Of a stretch of DNA of 64,000 nucleotides, positions 39,466-51,351 are shown one piece after another (position 1 is the first letter of the stretch; each line of letters opens with the position of its first letter). The position numbers and the translations under genes are program-made. The notes beneath the pieces were generated by a model. It saw only the letters and a program-made list of their open reading frames with translations, was not told the DNA's origin and did not search any database. Source of the DNA: Bartonella sp. DGB1 (GTDB lineage Bacteria > Pseudomonadota > Alphaproteobacteria > Rhizobiales > Rhizobiaceae); NCBI RefSeq assembly GCF_041345015.1, contig NZ_CP166769.1, forward strand, positions 1,116,001-1,180,000. The letters run 5' to 3'.

Positions 39466-39864
39466 TTAAAAAATCTGACACAAAAGCTCACCACCAACAT
39501 TTCGATCACGGGCTTCATGATCTGCCATAACTCCTTGCGAAGTCGACAAAATAGAAATACCCAAACCATTAGCCACATTAGGTATTGCTTTAGCAGAAAC
39601 ATAAACACGACGACCAGGTTTTGAAACACGACTAATCTTACGTATAACAGGAGTACCTTCGTAGTATTTCAACTCAATATCTATCTCAGCTTTACCATGA
39701 TCTAAATCTTTCCGCTCATAACCACGGATATAACCTTCTGCCTGTAAAACATCTAAAACACGAACACGTAATCCCGAAGCTGGCGTAGATACGCGCAAAT
39801 GACGACGAGACATTGCATTACGAATTCGTGTCAACATATCTCCAATAGGATCTGAAACAGCCAT
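39466..39864 (-). CDS. rpsH: 30S ribosomal protein S8
   Basis: Primary 16S rRNA-binding protein; in E. coli it also represses the spc operon. It starts [18 protein letters not shown] and has the C-terminal [20 protein letters not shown]; the length of 132 is normal. It lies 10 bases after rpsN. Confidence 0.97.
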   Translation of the reverse strand: MAVSDPIGDMLTRIRNAMSRRHLRVSTPASGLRVRVLDVLQAEGYIRGYERKDLDHGKAEIDIELKYYEGTPVIRKISRVSKPGRRVYVSAKAIPNVANGLGISILSTSQGVMADHEARDRNVGGELLCQIF

Positions 39865-39874
39865 AATAATACCC

Positions 39875-40180
39875 TTACCAACTAGACTTAACTAAACCAG
39901 GAATACGACCCTGAGACCCAAGCTCACGAAGTGCTATACGTGACATCCTAAGCTTACGATAATAAGCCCTTGGACGACCTGTAACTTCACAACGATTATG
40001 AACCCTATTCTCAGCAGAATTGCGTGGCAACTCTGCCAATTTTAAATTTGCGCGAAAACGCTCATCTAAAGAAAGATTACGATCCATAACGATCGCTTTC
40101 AAGCGTGAACGCTTAGACTTATAGAGTTTTACTAACTCCATTCGACGTTTATTCTTTTCAACGGCACTAACTTTTGCCAT
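39875..40180 (-). CDS. rpsN: 30S ribosomal protein S14, zinc-free type
   Basis: Head protein of the small subunit. At 101 residues with a single cysteine in the [19 protein letters not shown] block it is the long C-minus form without the zinc ribbon, as usual in proteobacteria. It lies between rplE and rpsH. Confidence 0.97.
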   Translation of the reverse strand: MAKVSAVEKNKRRMELVKLYKSKRSRLKAIVMDRNLSLDERFRANLKLAELPRNSAENRVHNRCEVTGRPRAYYRKLRMSRIALRELGSQGRIPGLVKSSW

Positions 40181-40203
40181 AATATACCTCGCTACGATTG
40201 CCG

Positions 40204-40761
40204 TTACTTAGAAAAGGGAAAATTCAAACAACGTAATAATTCACGTGCTTCAACATCCGTTTTCGCTGTCGTACAAACGATTATATCCATACCCCAGATC
40301 TGACTAACTTTATCATAGTTAATCTCTGGGAACACAATATGCTCTTTAAGTCCCATGGCAAAATTACCACGACCATCAAAGCTTTTTGGGTTTAAACCCC
40401 TAAAGTCACGAACCCTTGGTAACGCAACATTTATTAAGCGATCCAAAAATTCGTACATTTTTTCACGACGAAGGGTAACTTTTGCACCTATTGGCATACC
40501 TTCGCGAACCTTAAAAGTTGCAACAGAACGACGAGCTCTAGTAACAACAGCACGCTGACCAACTATCAAAGATAAATCAGCAGCAGCAGATGCTGGTTTT
40601 TTAGAATCAGCCGTTGCTTCACCTACACCCATATTGATAACTATCTTATCAACCCTAGGTATTGACATAGGATTACTATAGTTAAACTGAGATAAAAGAT
40701 CCTGCCTAACAACTTCATTATAATATTTTCTCAAACGAGGTTCTAATTTTACATCAGCCAT
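40204..40761 (-). CDS. rplE: 50S ribosomal protein L5
   Basis: Binds 5S rRNA and contacts the P-site tRNA. Recognised by [15 protein letters not shown], the [18 protein letters not shown] block and the ending [16 protein letters not shown]; the length of 185 is normal. The start overlaps the end of rplX by 8 bases, which implies coupled translation. Confidence 0.97.
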   Translation of the reverse strand: MADVKLEPRLRKYYNEVVRQDLLSQFNYSNPMSIPRVDKIVINMGVGEATADSKKPASAAADLSLIVGQRAVVTRARRSVATFKVREGMPIGAKVTLRREKMYEFLDRLINVALPRVRDFRGLNPKSFDGRGNFAMGLKEHIVFPEINYDKVSQIWGMDIIVCTTAKTDVEARELLRCLNFPFSK

Positions 40762-41068
40762 CGATCAATTCTCCTGAACGCCTAGCCACACGAACCTTCT
40801 TTCCTTCAGAATTGATGCGGAAACCAACACGAGTGGCTTTGCCATCTTTAGGATCCAAAAGCGCTAAATTAGATAAATGAATAGGGGCTTCTTTTGGAAT
40901 AATACCCCCTTCAGAATCACGAGTTGGCTTTTGATGACGCTTTACAATATTAATTCCACGAACCAAAGCTAAACCTTCTTTAGGCATAACCTTAAGCACT
41001 TCACTAACCTGACCTTTATCCTTACCAGTAAGAACAACGACCTTATCATTTTTACGTATCTTATTCAT
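40754..41068 (-). CDS. rplX: 50S ribosomal protein L24
   Basis: Assembly-initiating large-subunit protein with an N-terminal KOW motif ([20 protein letters not shown]) and a [12 protein letters not shown] block. The 104-residue length is typical. It lies 9 bases after rplN and overlaps rplE. Confidence 0.97.
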   Translation of the reverse strand: MNKIRKNDKVVVLTGKDKGQVSEVLKVMPKEGLALVRGINIVKRHQKPTRDSEGGIIPKEAPIHLSNLALLDPKDGKATRVGFRINSEGKKVRVARRSGELIDG

Positions 41069-41077
41069 CCTAAACCC

Positions 41078-41446
41078 CTACAAGACTTCAGGCGCCAATG
41101 AAAGAATCTTCATATGACTCTTAGCGCGCAATTCACGTGGAACAGGTCCAAAAATACGTGTACCTATAGGCTCTTTTTTATTATCTATTAGAACCGCCGC
41201 ATTCTTATCAAAACGAATAACACTACCATCTAACCGACGTATATCCTTCGCTGTACGAACAACAACAGCTTTCATCACATCACCTTTTTTAACGCGCCCT
41301 CGTGGAATAGCCTCTTTAACGGAGACAACTATAATATCTCCTACTGATGCATATCTACGTTTAGAGCCGCCTAAAACTTTGATGCACATGACACGACGGG
41401 CTCCGGAGTTGTCCGCAACGTCGAGGTTTGTTTGCATCTGTATCAT
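41078..41446 (-). CDS. rplN: 50S ribosomal protein L14
   Basis: Large-subunit protein at an intersubunit bridge. It starts [20 protein letters not shown] and contains the [20 protein letters not shown] block; the length of 122 is normal. In E. coli it begins the spc operon. Here it is preceded by the longest gap in the superoperon (165 bases), which holds a large AT hairpin and a TTGACA hexamer. Confidence 0.97.
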   Translation of the reverse strand: MIQMQTNLDVADNSGARRVMCIKVLGGSKRRYASVGDIIVVSVKEAIPRGRVKKGDVMKAVVVRTAKDIRRLDGSVIRFDKNAAVLIDNKKEPIGTRIFGPVPRELRAKSHMKILSLAPEVL

Positions 41447-41540
41447 GACTGGTCGCCTTCTTTACTTAACAAAATAAACTAACAAGCAAATATGAACATC
41501 CTTTTCGCACATTCGTAACCACTTGTCAAATAACCTTTAA

Positions 41541-41586
41541 ATATTTTATAAAATTTATCACATATTTTTATAAATTTTATAAATAT
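41541..41586 (-). promoter_or_regulatory. Large AT hairpin at the S10/spc boundary
   Basis: 41541-41558 pairs with 41570-41586 over 17 pairs with one bulged base and an 11-base loop. It lies in the gap between rpsQ and rplN, about 25 bases after the rpsQ stop. TTGACA on the minus strand (41524-41529) follows; I find no good -10 element 16-18 bases further. Confidence 0.5.
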
Positions 41587-41611
41587 CTAACACTCAATAT
41601 AGAATTATTGA

Positions 41612-41839
41612 TTATTCCACAACAATCCAACATTTATCTTTAGAGATAGGTGCTGATTCTTCAATAGAAACTACATCACCTACTTTAAAACGATTATTTT
41701 CATCATGTGCTTTATATTTACGAGATTGACGAACAATCTTCTGAAGCAAAGGATGAGAATAACGACGCTCTACTCTAACTACTACGGTTTTGTCGCTTTT
41801 ATCACTAACAACAACACCTTGCAAAATGCGTTTTGGCAT
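41612..41839 (-). CDS. rpsQ: 30S ribosomal protein S17
   Basis: Early 16S rRNA-binding OB-fold protein. It starts [20 protein letters not shown] and has [23 protein letters not shown] split over residues 26-48. The 75-residue length is normal. It would be the last gene of an S10-type operon, as the gap to rplN suggests. Confidence 0.96.
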   Translation of the reverse strand: MPKRILQGVVVSDKSDKTVVVRVERRYSHPLLQKIVRQSRKYKAHDENNRFKVGDVVSIEESAPISKDKCWIVVE

Positions 41840-41856
41840 CTTCTTAATTCCTTAAT

Positions 41857-42051
41857 TTAGTTTTTAGCCGCTCTTTCACGCATAATAGTTTTTATACGTG
41901 AAATATCACGACGAACTTGCTTAACACGAGAAATCTTTTCCAACTGACCGGTTGCCTGCTGAAAACGCAAATTAAATTGCTCTTTCTTGAGATGACCTAA
42001 TTCTTCAATTAACTCATCTTGCGTCTTAGCTCTTACATCTGAAGCCTTCAT
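41857..42051 (-). CDS. rpmC: 50S ribosomal protein L29
   Basis: Small helical protein near the tunnel exit and the signal-recognition-particle docking site. The 64 residues include [20 protein letters not shown] and the basic IARIKT-type ending seen as [11 protein letters not shown]. It lies between rplP and rpsQ with 11- and 17-base spacers. Confidence 0.96.
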   Translation of the reverse strand: MKASDVRAKTQDELIEELGHLKKEQFNLRFQQATGQLEKISRVKQVRRDISRIKTIMRERAAKN

Positions 42052-42062
42052 AAATAAACTCC

Positions 42063-42476
42063 TTAGTCTGAAATACGCTGAATAAACCTCGTTTTAACTG
42101 GTAACTTAGCAGCACCAAGACGAAAAGCTTCTCTAGCGATCTCTTCAGAAACACCATCTAATTCAAACATTATACGACCCGGAGCAACGCGGGCTGCCCA
42201 ATAGTCAACACTGCCCTTACCTTTACCCATACGAACTTCTGTCGGCTTACTTGTAACTGGAAGATCTGGAAAAATACGTATCCAAACCCGGCCAGCACGC
42301 TTCATATGACGAGTGATAGCGCGACGTGCAGCTTCTATTTGACGCGCAGTTACACGCTCGGGCTCTAAAGCCTTTAATCCATATGTACCAAAATTAAGAT
42401 CCGTTCCACCCTTCGAAGCACCGTGAATACGACCCTTGAATTGCTTACGAAACTTTGTGCGCTTAGGCTGCAACAT
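42063..42476 (-). CDS. rplP: 50S ribosomal protein L16
   Basis: Large-subunit protein near the A site. It starts [19 protein letters not shown] and has [20 protein letters not shown] near residues 81-100, including the conserved arginine-hydroxylation region. The length of 137 is standard. Confidence 0.97.
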   Translation of the reverse strand: MLQPKRTKFRKQFKGRIHGASKGGTDLNFGTYGLKALEPERVTARQIEAARRAITRHMKRAGRVWIRIFPDLPVTSKPTEVRMGKGKGSVDYWAARVAPGRIMFELDGVSEEIAREAFRLGAAKLPVKTRFIQRISD

Positions 42477-42499
42477 GATTCTTACTCCAATTCATTATA

Positions 42500-43204
42500 T
42501 TAAGCATTATCTTTACGACGAGGAGAAAAACCTTTATTATTCTCCAAAGAGCGACGCTCTGATGCCATCGGATCATGCTCTAAAATTTCACCTTTAAAAA
42601 CCCAAACTTTAACACCACAAATACCATATGCGGTTAAAGCTTCTGCTGTACCATAATCTATATCAGCACGAAGTGTATGCAAAGGAACACGACCTTCACG
42701 ATACCACTCCATACGAGCAATCTCAGCTCCACCTAAACGACCGGAACAATTAATACGGATACCTTCTGCGCCCAAACGTAACGCTGATTGAACAGCCCGT
42801 TTCATTGCACGACGAAAAGCTACACGACGTTCTAATTGTTGTGCTATGGACTGAGCTATTAATACTGCATCTGTCTCTGGTTTACGAACCTCTACAATAC
42901 TTAGCATTGTCTCTGAATCAGTCATCTTTGAAATTTTGGCACGTAATTTCTCAATATCAGCACCTTTTTTACCAATGATCAAACCAGGACGACCGGCATG
43001 AATGATAACACGGCATTTTTTATGAGGACGCTCAACAACAACTTTAGAAATACCAGCAACCTTCAATTCCTTTACAAGAAAATCTCTGATTTTAATATCT
43101 TCTTGTAAAAGCTTACCATATTCACCTGTATTAGCATACCAGCGAGAATCCCAAGTACGATTAACACCTAAACGAAGCGCTACTGGATTAACTTTCTGAC
43201 CCAT
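42500..43204 (-). CDS. rpsC: 30S ribosomal protein S3
   Basis: Lines the mRNA entry tunnel. It has an N-terminal KH domain with [21 protein letters not shown] (about 66-86) and a C-terminal S3 domain with [20 protein letters not shown]. The length of 234 is usual. Its ATG shares one base with the rplV stop (TAATG), indicating coupled translation. Confidence 0.97.
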   Translation of the reverse strand: MGQKVNPVALRLGVNRTWDSRWYANTGEYGKLLQEDIKIRDFLVKELKVAGISKVVVERPHKKCRVIIHAGRPGLIIGKKGADIEKLRAKISKMTDSETMLSIVEVRKPETDAVLIAQSIAQQLERRVAFRRAMKRAVQSALRLGAEGIRINCSGRLGGAEIARMEWYREGRVPLHTLRADIDYGTAEALTAYGICGVKVWVFKGEILEHDPMASERRSLENNKGFSPRRKDNA

Positions 43205-43593
43205 TATGCTGCCTCCTCTTTATTTAATACTTCACGGACGACAATCGTCAAATTTGAAAAAGGCTTTTCTATACGGCTAGAACGACCACGACCACGAACA
43301 TGAAATCTCTTCATAACCATTGCCTTACCTACATAAGCTTCAGAAACAACCAAAGAATCGATATTTAAATCATGATTATTCTCTGCATTAGCTATAGCAG
43401 ATTCCAAGGTCTTTTTAACTGTAGCAGCTATACGTTTACGGGAAAAAGTTAAGTCTGCCAAAGCTTTCTCGACCTTTTTACCACGAATTAAAGTAGCAAC
43501 CAAATTTAATTTCTGAGGACTAATTCTTATCATACGAGTAACTGCCTTAGCCTCATTCTCAGCAAGTTGACGTGGGGTTTTAGATTTACCCAT
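43204..43593 (-). CDS. rplV: 50S ribosomal protein L22
   Basis: Its extended loop lines the exit tunnel at the macrolide-sensitive constriction. It contains [20 protein letters not shown] and [20 protein letters not shown]; the length of 129 is normal. It starts 2 bases after the rpsS stop and overlaps rpsC by one base. Confidence 0.97.
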   Translation of the reverse strand: MGKSKTPRQLAENEAKAVTRMIRISPQKLNLVATLIRGKKVEKALADLTFSRKRIAATVKKTLESAIANAENNHDLNIDSLVVSEAYVGKAMVMKRFHVRGRGRSSRIEKPFSNLTIVVREVLNKEEAA

Positions 43594-43595
43594 CT

Positions 43596-43874
43596 TTATT
43601 TCCTCTTAGCCTTCTTGTCTGCACCATGTCCATAATAAGTACGAGTTGGAGCAAATTCTCCAAATTTATGACCTATCATTTCCTCTGAAACCAAGACTGG
43701 TACATGTTTATTACCATTATATACACCAAAGGTCAAGCCAACAAATTGAGGTAAAATAGTAGAGCGACGGCTCCATATTTTAATCACTTCATTGCGACCA
43801 CTTTCGCGAACCTTCTCAGCCTTCTTTAGAAGATAGCCGTCAACAAAAGGTCCTTTCCAAACTGAACGAGCCAT
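43596..43874 (-). CDS. rpsS: 30S ribosomal protein S19
   Basis: Head protein paired with S13. It starts [20 protein letters not shown] and has [20 protein letters not shown] and [16 protein letters not shown]; the length of 92 is normal. It lies between rplB and rplV. Confidence 0.97.
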   Translation of the reverse strand: MARSVWKGPFVDGYLLKKAEKVRESGRNEVIKIWSRRSTILPQFVGLTFGVYNGNKHVPVLVSEEMIGHKFGEFAPTRTYYGHGADKKAKRK

Positions 43875-43888
43875 AGTAGCTTCCTCTC

Positions 43889-44722
43889 CTATTTCTTGCG
43901 CTGATGACGTGAGCGCATGATAAATTTATCTGTCGTTTTATTTGAACGAGTTCTCTTACCCTTTGTAGGTTTACCCCAAGGAGAAACAGGATGACGTCCA
44001 CCAGATGTACGACCTTCACCACCACCATGTGGGTGATCAATAGGATTCATAGCAACACCGCGAACATGAGGACGCTTACCACGCCACCGAGAGCGACCTG
44101 CCTTCCCATCTTTAATATTTAAATGATCAGGATTAGAAACAGCACCAACAGTTGCATAACAAAGACTAGAAACTAAACGCTGCTCACCAGAATTCAAACG
44201 TAAAATTACCATACCTTGATCTCTACCAACTAACTGGACATAAGAACCAGCTGAACGGGCAATTTGACCACCTTTACCAGGTTTTAATTCAACATTATGA
44301 ACTATAGTACCTACAGGTATTGACCCTAAAGGCATTGCATTACCGGGCTTCACATCAGCAACAGCCCCAGAAACAACAACATCACCAACAGCCAAACGTT
44401 GCGGAGCTAATATATAACTTAATTCTCCATCTTCGTAACGAATTAACGCTATAAAAGAAGTGCGATTAGGATCATACTCAATACGCTCAACACAAGCTTT
44501 AACATCAGCTTTACGACGTTTAAAATCTATTAATCGGTAAGTGCGTTTATGACCACCACCTTGAAAACGTGCAGTGATACGACCTAGATTATTACGACCA
44601 CCTTTAGATTGCAAACCTTCTGTTAATTTTTTAACCGGTTTTCCTTTATACAAAGAAGAACGATCTACAATAACAAGTTGTCGTTGCCCGGGTGTGGTCG
44701 GATTAAAACTTTTTAATGCCAT
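43889..44722 (-). CDS. rplB: 50S ribosomal protein L2
   Basis: Large-subunit protein needed for subunit joining and peptidyl-transferase assembly. It starts [17 protein letters not shown]. The C-terminal signature [20 protein letters not shown] includes the functionally important histidine. The length of 277 is normal. Confidence 0.97.
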   Translation of the reverse strand: MALKSFNPTTPGQRQLVIVDRSSLYKGKPVKKLTEGLQSKGGRNNLGRITARFQGGGHKRTYRLIDFKRRKADVKACVERIEYDPNRTSFIALIRYEDGELSYILAPQRLAVGDVVVSGAVADVKPGNAMPLGSIPVGTIVHNVELKPGKGGQIARSAGSYVQLVGRDQGMVILRLNSGEQRLVSSLCYATVGAVSNPDHLNIKDGKAGRSRWRGKRPHVRGVAMNPIDHPHGGGEGRTSGGRHPVSPWGKPTKGKRTRSNKTTDKFIMRSRHQRKK

Positions 44723-44743
44723 TTTATCTACTCCTAAACCTGC

Positions 44744-45037
44744 CTAAAGATTGCTCGATACGTCGATTACATCGCCATCAGCAAGTTTAACTATAGCCTT
44801 CTTTTCATCAGAACGACGTCCTAACAGCCCACGAAAGCGCTTTTCTTTCCCTTTACGAACCAACGTATTAACTGAAAGCACCTTAACACCAAATAAAGAC
44901 TCAATTGCGGCCTTAATTTCAGGTTTAGTTGCCTTTTTAGATACATTGAAAATAACTTGATTATGTTCACTAACCAAAGTTGATTTTTCCGTAACAACAG
45001 GGCTTAATATTACATCATAATGTTTAAGATCTGTCAT
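44744..45037 (-). CDS. rplW: 50S ribosomal protein L23
   Basis: Tunnel-exit protein that docks trigger factor and the signal recognition particle. It has [20 protein letters not shown] at the N-terminus and [20 protein letters not shown] in the middle. The frame runs five codons further upstream to a TTG, but GAGGAG lies just before the ATG at 45037 (97 residues). The start overlaps the end of rplD by 14 bases. Confidence 0.96.
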   Translation of the reverse strand: MTDLKHYDVILSPVVTEKSTLVSEHNQVIFNVSKKATKPEIKAAIESLFGVKVLSVNTLVRKGKEKRFRGLLGRRSDEKKAIVKLADGDVIDVSSNL

Positions 45038-45653
45038 TGAAACGCTCCTCAAGTAAATCTAAAGCTGATTTAGACAATACTAATTTAGTACGTCGCAATA
45101 TATCATATACATTAATACCTTGTACAGGTAATATATCTATATTAGGGATATTTCTTGCCGCACGAGAAAAATTAGTATCAATTACCTTACCATCAATGAA
45201 AAGAGCATTTTCAAAACCTAATTTAGTTAATTGATTCCGTAAAAATTTAGTCTTTTCATCACTTGCTGCAAAACTATCAACAATAACTAAATCTGAAGAC
45301 TTAAGTTTTGCAGACAAAGCATGTCGTAAACCTAAAGCCCGTAGCTTTTTAGGCAAATCATGAGCATGGCTACGAACCACAGGACCATGAGCTTTACCAC
45401 CACCACGAAACTGAGGAGCTCTAGCAGAAGAATGCCTAGCACGACCTGTACCTTTTTGCTTATACATTTTAGAACCAGTACGAGCGATATCAGCTCTACC
45501 TAAAACACTATGTGTTCCCTGCTGACGACGAGCTAACTGCCAACGAACAACACGTTGGAGTATGTCCTCACGAGGCTCTAAACCAAATAAATGCTCTGAC
45601 AATTCAACTTTACCTGAAGTAGAACCATCAAGTGTTGTAACCTCAAAATTCAT
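45024..45653 (-). CDS. rplD: 50S ribosomal protein L4
   Basis: Large-subunit protein whose loop reaches the exit tunnel; in E. coli it also represses the S10 operon. It contains [20 protein letters not shown] and [19 protein letters not shown]. The length of 209 is normal. The ATG overlaps the rplC stop by one base (TAATG). Confidence 0.97.
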   Translation of the reverse strand: MNFEVTTLDGSTSGKVELSEHLFGLEPREDILQRVVRWQLARRQQGTHSVLGRADIARTGSKMYKQKGTGRARHSSARAPQFRGGGKAHGPVVRSHAHDLPKKLRALGLRHALSAKLKSSDLVIVDSFAASDEKTKFLRNQLTKLGFENALFIDGKVIDTNFSRAARNIPNIDILPVQGINVYDILRRTKLVLSKSALDLLEERFNDRS

Positions 45654-46414
45654 TATTCAGCTCCTTCACTAGTTTGCGAAATAACGTCATCAGAAGCTCG
45701 ATCATTATTATTTTCATTTGATAAATTCTCATCTTTCACTAGCTGACGAAGACCAGCTGGCTTCGGAGCATTCTCAGGCAAAGGACTTTTAACAGCATCT
45801 TTAACTAAAATCCACCCACCAGCAGAACCAGGAACTGAACCACGAACTAAGATAAGACCTCTAGCCACATCAGTAGAAATAACTTCTAAATTCTGTGTTG
45901 TAACACGTACATTACCCATCTGACCAGCCATCTTCTTGCCCTTGAAAACTTTACCAGGGTCTTGACACTGACCAGTTGAACCATGAGCTCGATGAGTAAT
46001 AGAGTTACCATGAGATGCTCTATGACCACCAAAATTATGACGTTTCATAACACCAGCGAAACCCTTACCAACGGAGGTACCAACAACATCAACTTTTTGT
46101 CCAACGACAAAATGTTCAGCTGTCAATTCAGCACCAACCTCTAGCAGATTTTCAGCAGAAACTCTAAATTCTGCAAATTTCGCTTTTGGCTCAACTGAAG
46201 CTTTCGCAAAATGTCCACGAAGAGCTTTAGTTACATTTTTAACTTTAGATACACCAGCACCTAATTGGACTGCTATATATCCATTTTTTTCAATTGTTCT
46301 CTGGGCTAATACCTGACAAGACTCCATTTGAAGAACTGTCACCGGTATATGTTCTCCCGCATCATTATATATACGAGTCATTCCCATTTTTTTTGCAATA
46401 ACACCTGAACGCAT
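45653..46414 (-). CDS. rplC: 50S ribosomal protein L3
   Basis: Early assembly protein close to the peptidyl-transferase centre. It has [19 protein letters not shown], the [21 protein letters not shown] block near residues 148-168 and an acidic, asparagine-rich tail of about 25 residues. The frame extends upstream, but MRSGVIAKK at 46414 (253 residues) has GGAAGGAA eight bases before it, whereas the earlier MAEG start has its AGGTG only two bases away. It lies 28 bases after rpsJ. Confidence 0.95.
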   Translation of the reverse strand: MRSGVIAKKMGMTRIYNDAGEHIPVTVLQMESCQVLAQRTIEKNGYIAVQLGAGVSKVKNVTKALRGHFAKASVEPKAKFAEFRVSAENLLEVGAELTAEHFVVGQKVDVVGTSVGKGFAGVMKRHNFGGHRASHGNSITHRAHGSTGQCQDPGKVFKGKKMAGQMGNVRVTTQNLEVISTDVARGLILVRGSVPGSAGGWILVKDAVKSPLPENAPKPAGLRQLVKDENLSNENNNDRASDDVISQTSEGAE

Positions 46415-46442
46415 AGGGTTCGTTCCTTCCGCCATCACCTGC

Positions 46443-46751
46443 TTACAGCTTAATTTCAACATCAACACCAGCAGACAAATCTAGCTTCATTAAAGCATCA
46501 ACTGTCTGAGGAGTTGGATCAACGATATCAAGAAGACGTTTATGTGTACGCACCTCAAATTGCTCACGACTCTTCTTGTTTCCATGAGGTCCACGGTTAA
46601 CCGTGAACTTCTCTATACGTGTTGGTAGTGGAATAGGACCACGTACATTAGCCCCAGTACGTTTTGCCGTAGAGACAATCTCACGGGTTGACGCATCTAG
46701 TATCCTATGGTCAAACGCTTTTAAGCGAATACGAATATTTTGACCGTTCAT
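46443..46751 (-). CDS. rpsJ: 30S ribosomal protein S10 / NusE
   Basis: Head protein that also acts in antitermination as NusE. It has [20 protein letters not shown] and [20 protein letters not shown]; the length of 102 is typical. It follows tuf by 49 bases that contain a 7-bp hairpin (GTGCTAT/ATAGCAC, 46773-46789), the only structured element seen before the S10 part of the operon. AAGGGATG lies before the ATG. Confidence 0.97.
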   Translation of the reverse strand: MNGQNIRIRLKAFDHRILDASTREIVSTAKRTGANVRGPIPLPTRIEKFTVNRGPHGNKKSREQFEVRTHKRLLDIVDPTPQTVDALMKLDLSAGVDVEIKL

Positions 46752-46800
46752 TTTACTACATCCCTTAATTGAGTGCTATAACATAGCACCATTACCATTA

Positions 46801-47976
46801 TTATTCAATAATTTTAGATACAACACCTGCACCAACAGTACGACCACCTTCACGAATAGCAAAACGAAGTTTTTCTTCCATTGCTATAGGAGAAATAAGA
46901 GTAACATCCATTGCAACATTATCACCTGGCATAACCATTTCAACATTTGCTGGAAGAGTAACAACGCCAGTAACATCGGTTGTACGGAAATAAAACTGTG
47001 GACGATAATTAGTTAAAAATGGTGTATGACGACCACCTTCTTCTTTTGTTAGAATATAAGCTTCTGCCTGGAATTTAGTATGAGGAGTAACACTACCAGG
47101 TTTAGCTAAAACCTGACCACGCTCAACACCTTCACGGTCAATACCACGCAATAAAGCGCCTACATTATCACCTGCTTGACCTTGATCAAGAAGCTTACGG
47201 AACATTTCAACACCTGTGATAGTAGTTTTAACTGTATCACGGATACCTAAAATTTCAACTTCCTCACCAACCTTAATAACACCACGCTCAATACGACCGG
47301 TAACAACTGTACCGCGACCAGAAATAGAAAATACATCTTCTATAGGCATTAAGAACGGCTGATCAATTGGACGTTCAGGAATAGGAATGTAAGAATCAAT
47401 AGCAGCAACTAATGCACGAATAGCATCTTCACCTATTGTCTTATCACTATCTTCTAAAGCTGCAAGAGCTGAACCTCTAATAATTGGAATTTCATCACCA
47501 GGAAAATCATAATTAGTTAAAAGTTCACGTAACTCTAATTCTACTAATTCTAATAATTCTTCATCATCAACCTGGTCAACCTTATTCATGAAGACAACCA
47601 TAGCTGGAACACCAACTTGGTGAGCTAGCAAAATATGTTCACGTGTCTGCGGCATTGGACCATCGGCTGCTGAAACAACGAGAATAGCGCCATCCATTTG
47701 AGCCGCACCAGTAATCATATTTTTTACATAATCTGCGTGACCTGGACAATCAACGTGGGCATAGTGACGATTCTCTGTCTCATATTCAACATGGGCTGCT
47801 GAAATAGTTATACCACGTGCTTTTTCTTCTGGTGCAGCATCAATTTGATCATAAGCTCTAAACTCACCAAAGTATTTTGTAATCGCAGCGGTTAATGAGG
47901 TCTTACCATGGTCAACGTGACCAATAGTACCAACATTTACGTGCGGCTTTGTTCTCTCAAATTTACTTTTAGCCAT
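46801..47976 (-). CDS. tuf: Elongation factor Tu
   Basis: GTPase that delivers aminoacyl-tRNA to the ribosome. The G motifs are visible: GHVDHGKT at 19-26, DCPGHADY near 80, NKVD near 135 and GSALAAL near 173. Domains 2 and 3 follow and the protein ends AGVVSKIIE; the length of 391 is slightly below the usual 394-397. It lies between fusA and rpsJ. A second tuf copy, frequent in proteobacteria, is not in the window. Confidence 0.98.
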   Translation of the reverse strand: MAKSKFERTKPHVNVGTIGHVDHGKTSLTAAITKYFGEFRAYDQIDAAPEEKARGITISAAHVEYETENRHYAHVDCPGHADYVKNMITGAAQMDGAILVVSAADGPMPQTREHILLAHQVGVPAMVVFMNKVDQVDDEELLELVELELRELLTNYDFPGDEIPIIRGSALAALEDSDKTIGEDAIRALVAAIDSYIPIPERPIDQPFLMPIEDVFSISGRGTVVTGRIERGVIKVGEEVEILGIRDTVKTTITGVEMFRKLLDQGQAGDNVGALLRGIDREGVERGQVLAKPGSVTPHTKFQAEAYILTKEEGGRHTPFLTNYRPQFYFRTTDVTGVVTLPANVEMVMPGDNVAMDVTLISPIAMEEKLRFAIREGGRTVGAGVVSKIIE

Positions 47977-48029
47977 TGGGCTTCTCCATTACTTTCTTCG
48001 CTATCAACGATTAATCTTCACACCTAATC

Positions 48030-50117
48030 TTAGGCAAACTTCTTCTGAATCTCCTGCGCAACCGCTGGAGGAACCGGATCATAATGATCAAATTGCATGG
48101 TATATTGTGCACGACCTTGGCTCATAGAACGCAAATTATTTACGTAACCGAACATATTAGCAAGCGGAACCATCGCATTAATGACAGTCGCAATACCACG
48201 AGAATCTGTACCAGAAATTTGTCCACGGCGAGAATTTAAATCACCAATAACATCACCTACATAATCTTCTGGCGTTACTACTTCAACTTTCATAATAGGC
48301 TCTAACAATTGAGCACCTGTTTTTTGCGCACTTTCACGGAAAGCTGCACGAGCTGCAATTTCAAATGCTAACACAGAAGAATCAACATCATGATAAGCAC
48401 CATCAATTAAAGTAGCTTTCACACCTAACATAGGGAAACCAGCTAACGGACCTGAACCCATCACACTAGCTATACCCTTTTCAACACCAGGAATATATTC
48501 CTTAGGTACAGCACCACCAACGATTTTAGACTCAAATAAGAAATCATCCTCATCATGTGGTTCAAAAATAATTTTAACACGTGCAAATTGACCTGACCCA
48601 CCAGATTGCTTCTTATGAGTATAGTCAACTTCTGCTTGACGAGTAATCGTCTCACGATAAGCAACTTGCGGTTGACCTATATTAGCCTCAACTTTAAATT
48701 CACGCTTCATACGATCAACAATAATATCCAAATGCAACTCGCCCATACCAGCTATGATAGTTTGACCTGATTCTGTATCTGACTTAACACGGAAAGAAGG
48801 ATCCTCAGCAGCTAAACGATTTAGCGCTAAACCCATTTTCTCCTGATCAGCTTTAGTCTTTGGCTCAATAGCAATTTCAATAACCGGCTCAGGAAATTCC
48901 ATACGTTCCAAAATAACCGGCTTTAAAGGATCGCACAAAGTATCACCTGTGGTAGTCTCTTTAAGTCCAGCAAAGGCAACAATATCACCTGCAAACGCTT
49001 CTTCAATATCTTCACGTGAATTAGAGTGCATCTGCAACATACGTCCAATTCTTTCCCTTTTACCTTTTACAGTATTTTCTAAAGATACACCTTTAGTTAA
49101 ACGACCTGAGTAAATACGGCAAAAAGTTAAAGAACCAACAAATGGATCATTCATAATCTTAAAAGCAAGCATTGATAATGGAGCTTCATCAGAAGATTCG
49201 CGAGTAATTTCAGCATCTGTCTTTGGATCAATACCCTTAATTGCAGGAACATCTACAGGAGAAGGCAAATAATCTATAACAGCATCCAATAAAGGCTGAA
49301 CACCTTTATTTTTAAAAGCAGAACCACAAAATACAGGATGAAAATCAACACTACAAGTGCCACGACGAATTAAATCTCTTAGAGTATCATTATCAGGAGT
49401 ATTACCTTCTAAATAAGATTCCATTGCAGCCTCATCAACTTCAACAGCCATCTCAATTAGCTTTTCACGATATTTCTCAGCATCAGACATATATTCAGCA
49501 GGAATATCAAGAACATCCCAAGATGCACCTAAACTTTCATCACGCCAAATAAGTGCTTTCATTTCTATTAAATCAATAACACCTTTAAAATCGTTTTCCG
49601 CACCAATAGGCAACTGCATTACCAAAGCCTTAGCACCTAAACGACTACCTATCATTTCAACAGAACGAAAAAAATCCGCACCAATTTTGTCCATTTTATT
49701 AACAAAAATCATACGCGGAACACAATATTTCGCTGCTTGACGCCAAACAGTTTCTGTTTGGGGCTCAACACCAGCATTAGCATCTAAAAGAGCTATAGCA
49801 CCATCCAAAACACGCAAAGAACGTTCAACTTCAATAGTAAAATCAACGTGCCCTGGAGTATCAATAATATTAAATCTACACTCTTTACCGTTACGACCTT
49901 TCCAAAAAGTCGTTGTAGCTGCAGAAGTAATAGTAATACCACGCTCCTGCTCCTGCTCCATCCAGTCCATGGTAGCAGCACCATCATGAACCTCACCGAT
50001 TTTATGAGACTTACCAGTATAATATAATATACGCTCTGTAGTGGTAGTCTTTCCCGCATCAATATGCGCCATAATACCGAAGTTACGGTAGTCTTCTATT
50101 TTATACTCACGAGCCAT
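48030..50117 (-). CDS. fusA: Elongation factor G
   Basis: Translocase GTPase that moves tRNAs and mRNA after peptide transfer and helps recycle ribosomes. The G domain shows [15 protein letters not shown] at 17-31, [12 protein letters not shown] near 81-92 and [10 protein letters not shown]. The later domains include [16 protein letters not shown] near 521-536. The length of 695 is normal. It lies between rpsG and tuf as in the classical str operon. Confidence 0.98.
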   Translation of the reverse strand: MAREYKIEDYRNFGIMAHIDAGKTTTTERILYYTGKSHKIGEVHDGAATMDWMEQEQERGITITSAATTTFWKGRNGKECRFNIIDTPGHVDFTIEVERSLRVLDGAIALLDANAGVEPQTETVWRQAAKYCVPRMIFVNKMDKIGADFFRSVEMIGSRLGAKALVMQLPIGAENDFKGVIDLIEMKALIWRDESLGASWDVLDIPAEYMSDAEKYREKLIEMAVEVDEAAMESYLEGNTPDNDTLRDLIRRGTCSVDFHPVFCGSAFKNKGVQPLLDAVIDYLPSPVDVPAIKGIDPKTDAEITRESSDEAPLSMLAFKIMNDPFVGSLTFCRIYSGRLTKGVSLENTVKGKRERIGRMLQMHSNSREDIEEAFAGDIVAFAGLKETTTGDTLCDPLKPVILERMEFPEPVIEIAIEPKTKADQEKMGLALNRLAAEDPSFRVKSDTESGQTIIAGMGELHLDIIVDRMKREFKVEANIGQPQVAYRETITRQAEVDYTHKKQSGGSGQFARVKIIFEPHDEDDFLFESKIVGGAVPKEYIPGVEKGIASVMGSGPLAGFPMLGVKATLIDGAYHDVDSSVLAFEIAARAAFRESAQKTGAQLLEPIMKVEVVTPEDYVGDVIGDLNSRRGQISGTDSRGIATVINAMVPLANMFGYVNNLRSMSQGRAQYTMQFDHYDPVPPAVAQEIQKKFA

Positions 50118-50139
50118 CTAAAATCACCCTACAATTAAA

Positions 50140-50622
<483 letters not shown>

Positions 50623-50626
50623 TCAA

Positions 50627-50998
50627 TTATTTAGGACGCTTCGCACCATATTTGGAGCGACGTTGCTTACGATTTTTAACACCTTGTGTATCTAAAACAC
50701 CACGAATTACATGATAACGAACACCTGGTAAGTCTTTAACACGACCACCGCGTAGCATAACTACAGAGTGCTCTTGCAAGTTATGACCCTCTCCAGGTAT
50801 ATAACCAATAACCTCAAAGCCGTTAGTTAAACGAACCTTCGCAACTTTACGAAGAGCCGAATTAGGCTTTTTAGGTGTAGTTGTATAAACACGAGTACAA
50901 ACTCCACGTTTTTGTGGGTTTGCTTGCAATGCCGGAACTTTATTACGCTTAACTGGCGCAATACGTGGCTTACGAATCAACTGGTTTACGGTAGGCAT
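50627..50998 (-). CDS. rpsL: 30S ribosomal protein S12
   Basis: Decoding-centre protein. The block [20 protein letters not shown] keeps the lysine at the position where changes cause streptomycin resistance, so the wild-type form is present. [20 protein letters not shown] is intact; the length of 123 is normal. It is the first gene of the minus-strand superoperon. In many alphaproteobacteria rpoBC lies directly upstream; here the upstream neighbour is the divergent xth. Confidence 0.98.
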   Translation of the reverse strand: MPTVNQLIRKPRIAPVKRNKVPALQANPQKRGVCTRVYTTTPKKPNSALRKVAKVRLTNGFEVIGYIPGEGHNLQEHSVVMLRGGRVKDLPGVRYHVIRGVLDTQGVKNRKQRRSKYGAKRPK

Positions 50999-51043
50999 TC
51001 AACCTTCCTTCTTCTATTACATTTACCTAAAAGGTTACAATTC

Positions 51044-51071
51044 AATATATAAAAAAACATGGCATTCGCAA
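51044..51071 (-). promoter_or_regulatory. Possible promoter of the str operon (rpsL)
   Basis: On the minus strand TTGCGA (51066-51071) and TATATT (51044-51049) are separated by 16 bases, 46 bases before the rpsL start. Plausible but not unique in this A/T-rich stretch. Confidence 0.35.
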
Positions 51072-51097
51072 TAACGAAAAAACCAACAAAAGCAGAG

Positions 51098-51112
51098 GAG
51101 ACTAAAAGTCTC
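51098..51112 (-). terminator. Small terminator-like hairpin upstream of rpsL
   Basis: GAGACT and AGTCTC around a 3-base loop. On the minus strand it is followed after some bases by TTTTGTTGGTTTTTT. It points toward rpsL, with no minus-strand gene before it in the window, so it is either a leader element or a relic of an earlier upstream gene. Confidence 0.35.
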
Positions 51113-51351
51113 ATACATCTAACAATGTTTTATTTTTTTACTTATAAGCTGTGTTTGAGGAATATCTTTAAAAAAAGGCTTTTTAAAATAAATTGCTCAC
51201 ATCAGCTTATGATTATCAATAACGATATTTTTTTCATTCGTCAAGATTAATATTATAATTTATACATTTTTTTTAAAAAAAATAATATTATTAATAATTA
51301 AATAAGAAAAATGCCTTAATAATATTATTATTAATAATTGTGAGTATGATA

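Larger units (their letters stand above)
50999..51351. other. Intergenic region between rpsL and xth
   Basis: About 350 bases containing the presumed promoter of the ribosomal superoperon and a small hairpin (51098-51112) followed by T-rich sequence on the minus strand. The far half, toward xth, is simple A/T sequence without recognisable content. Confidence 0.6.

Noticed and set aside
41524-41529. TTGACA as the -35 of an spc promoter
   Set aside because: No acceptable -10 element lies 16-18 bases downstream; kept only as part of the gap finding.
51059-51250. 63-codon frame upstream of xth
   Set aside because: It spans the rpsL promoter and hairpin, has low-complexity composition and no ribosome-binding site.
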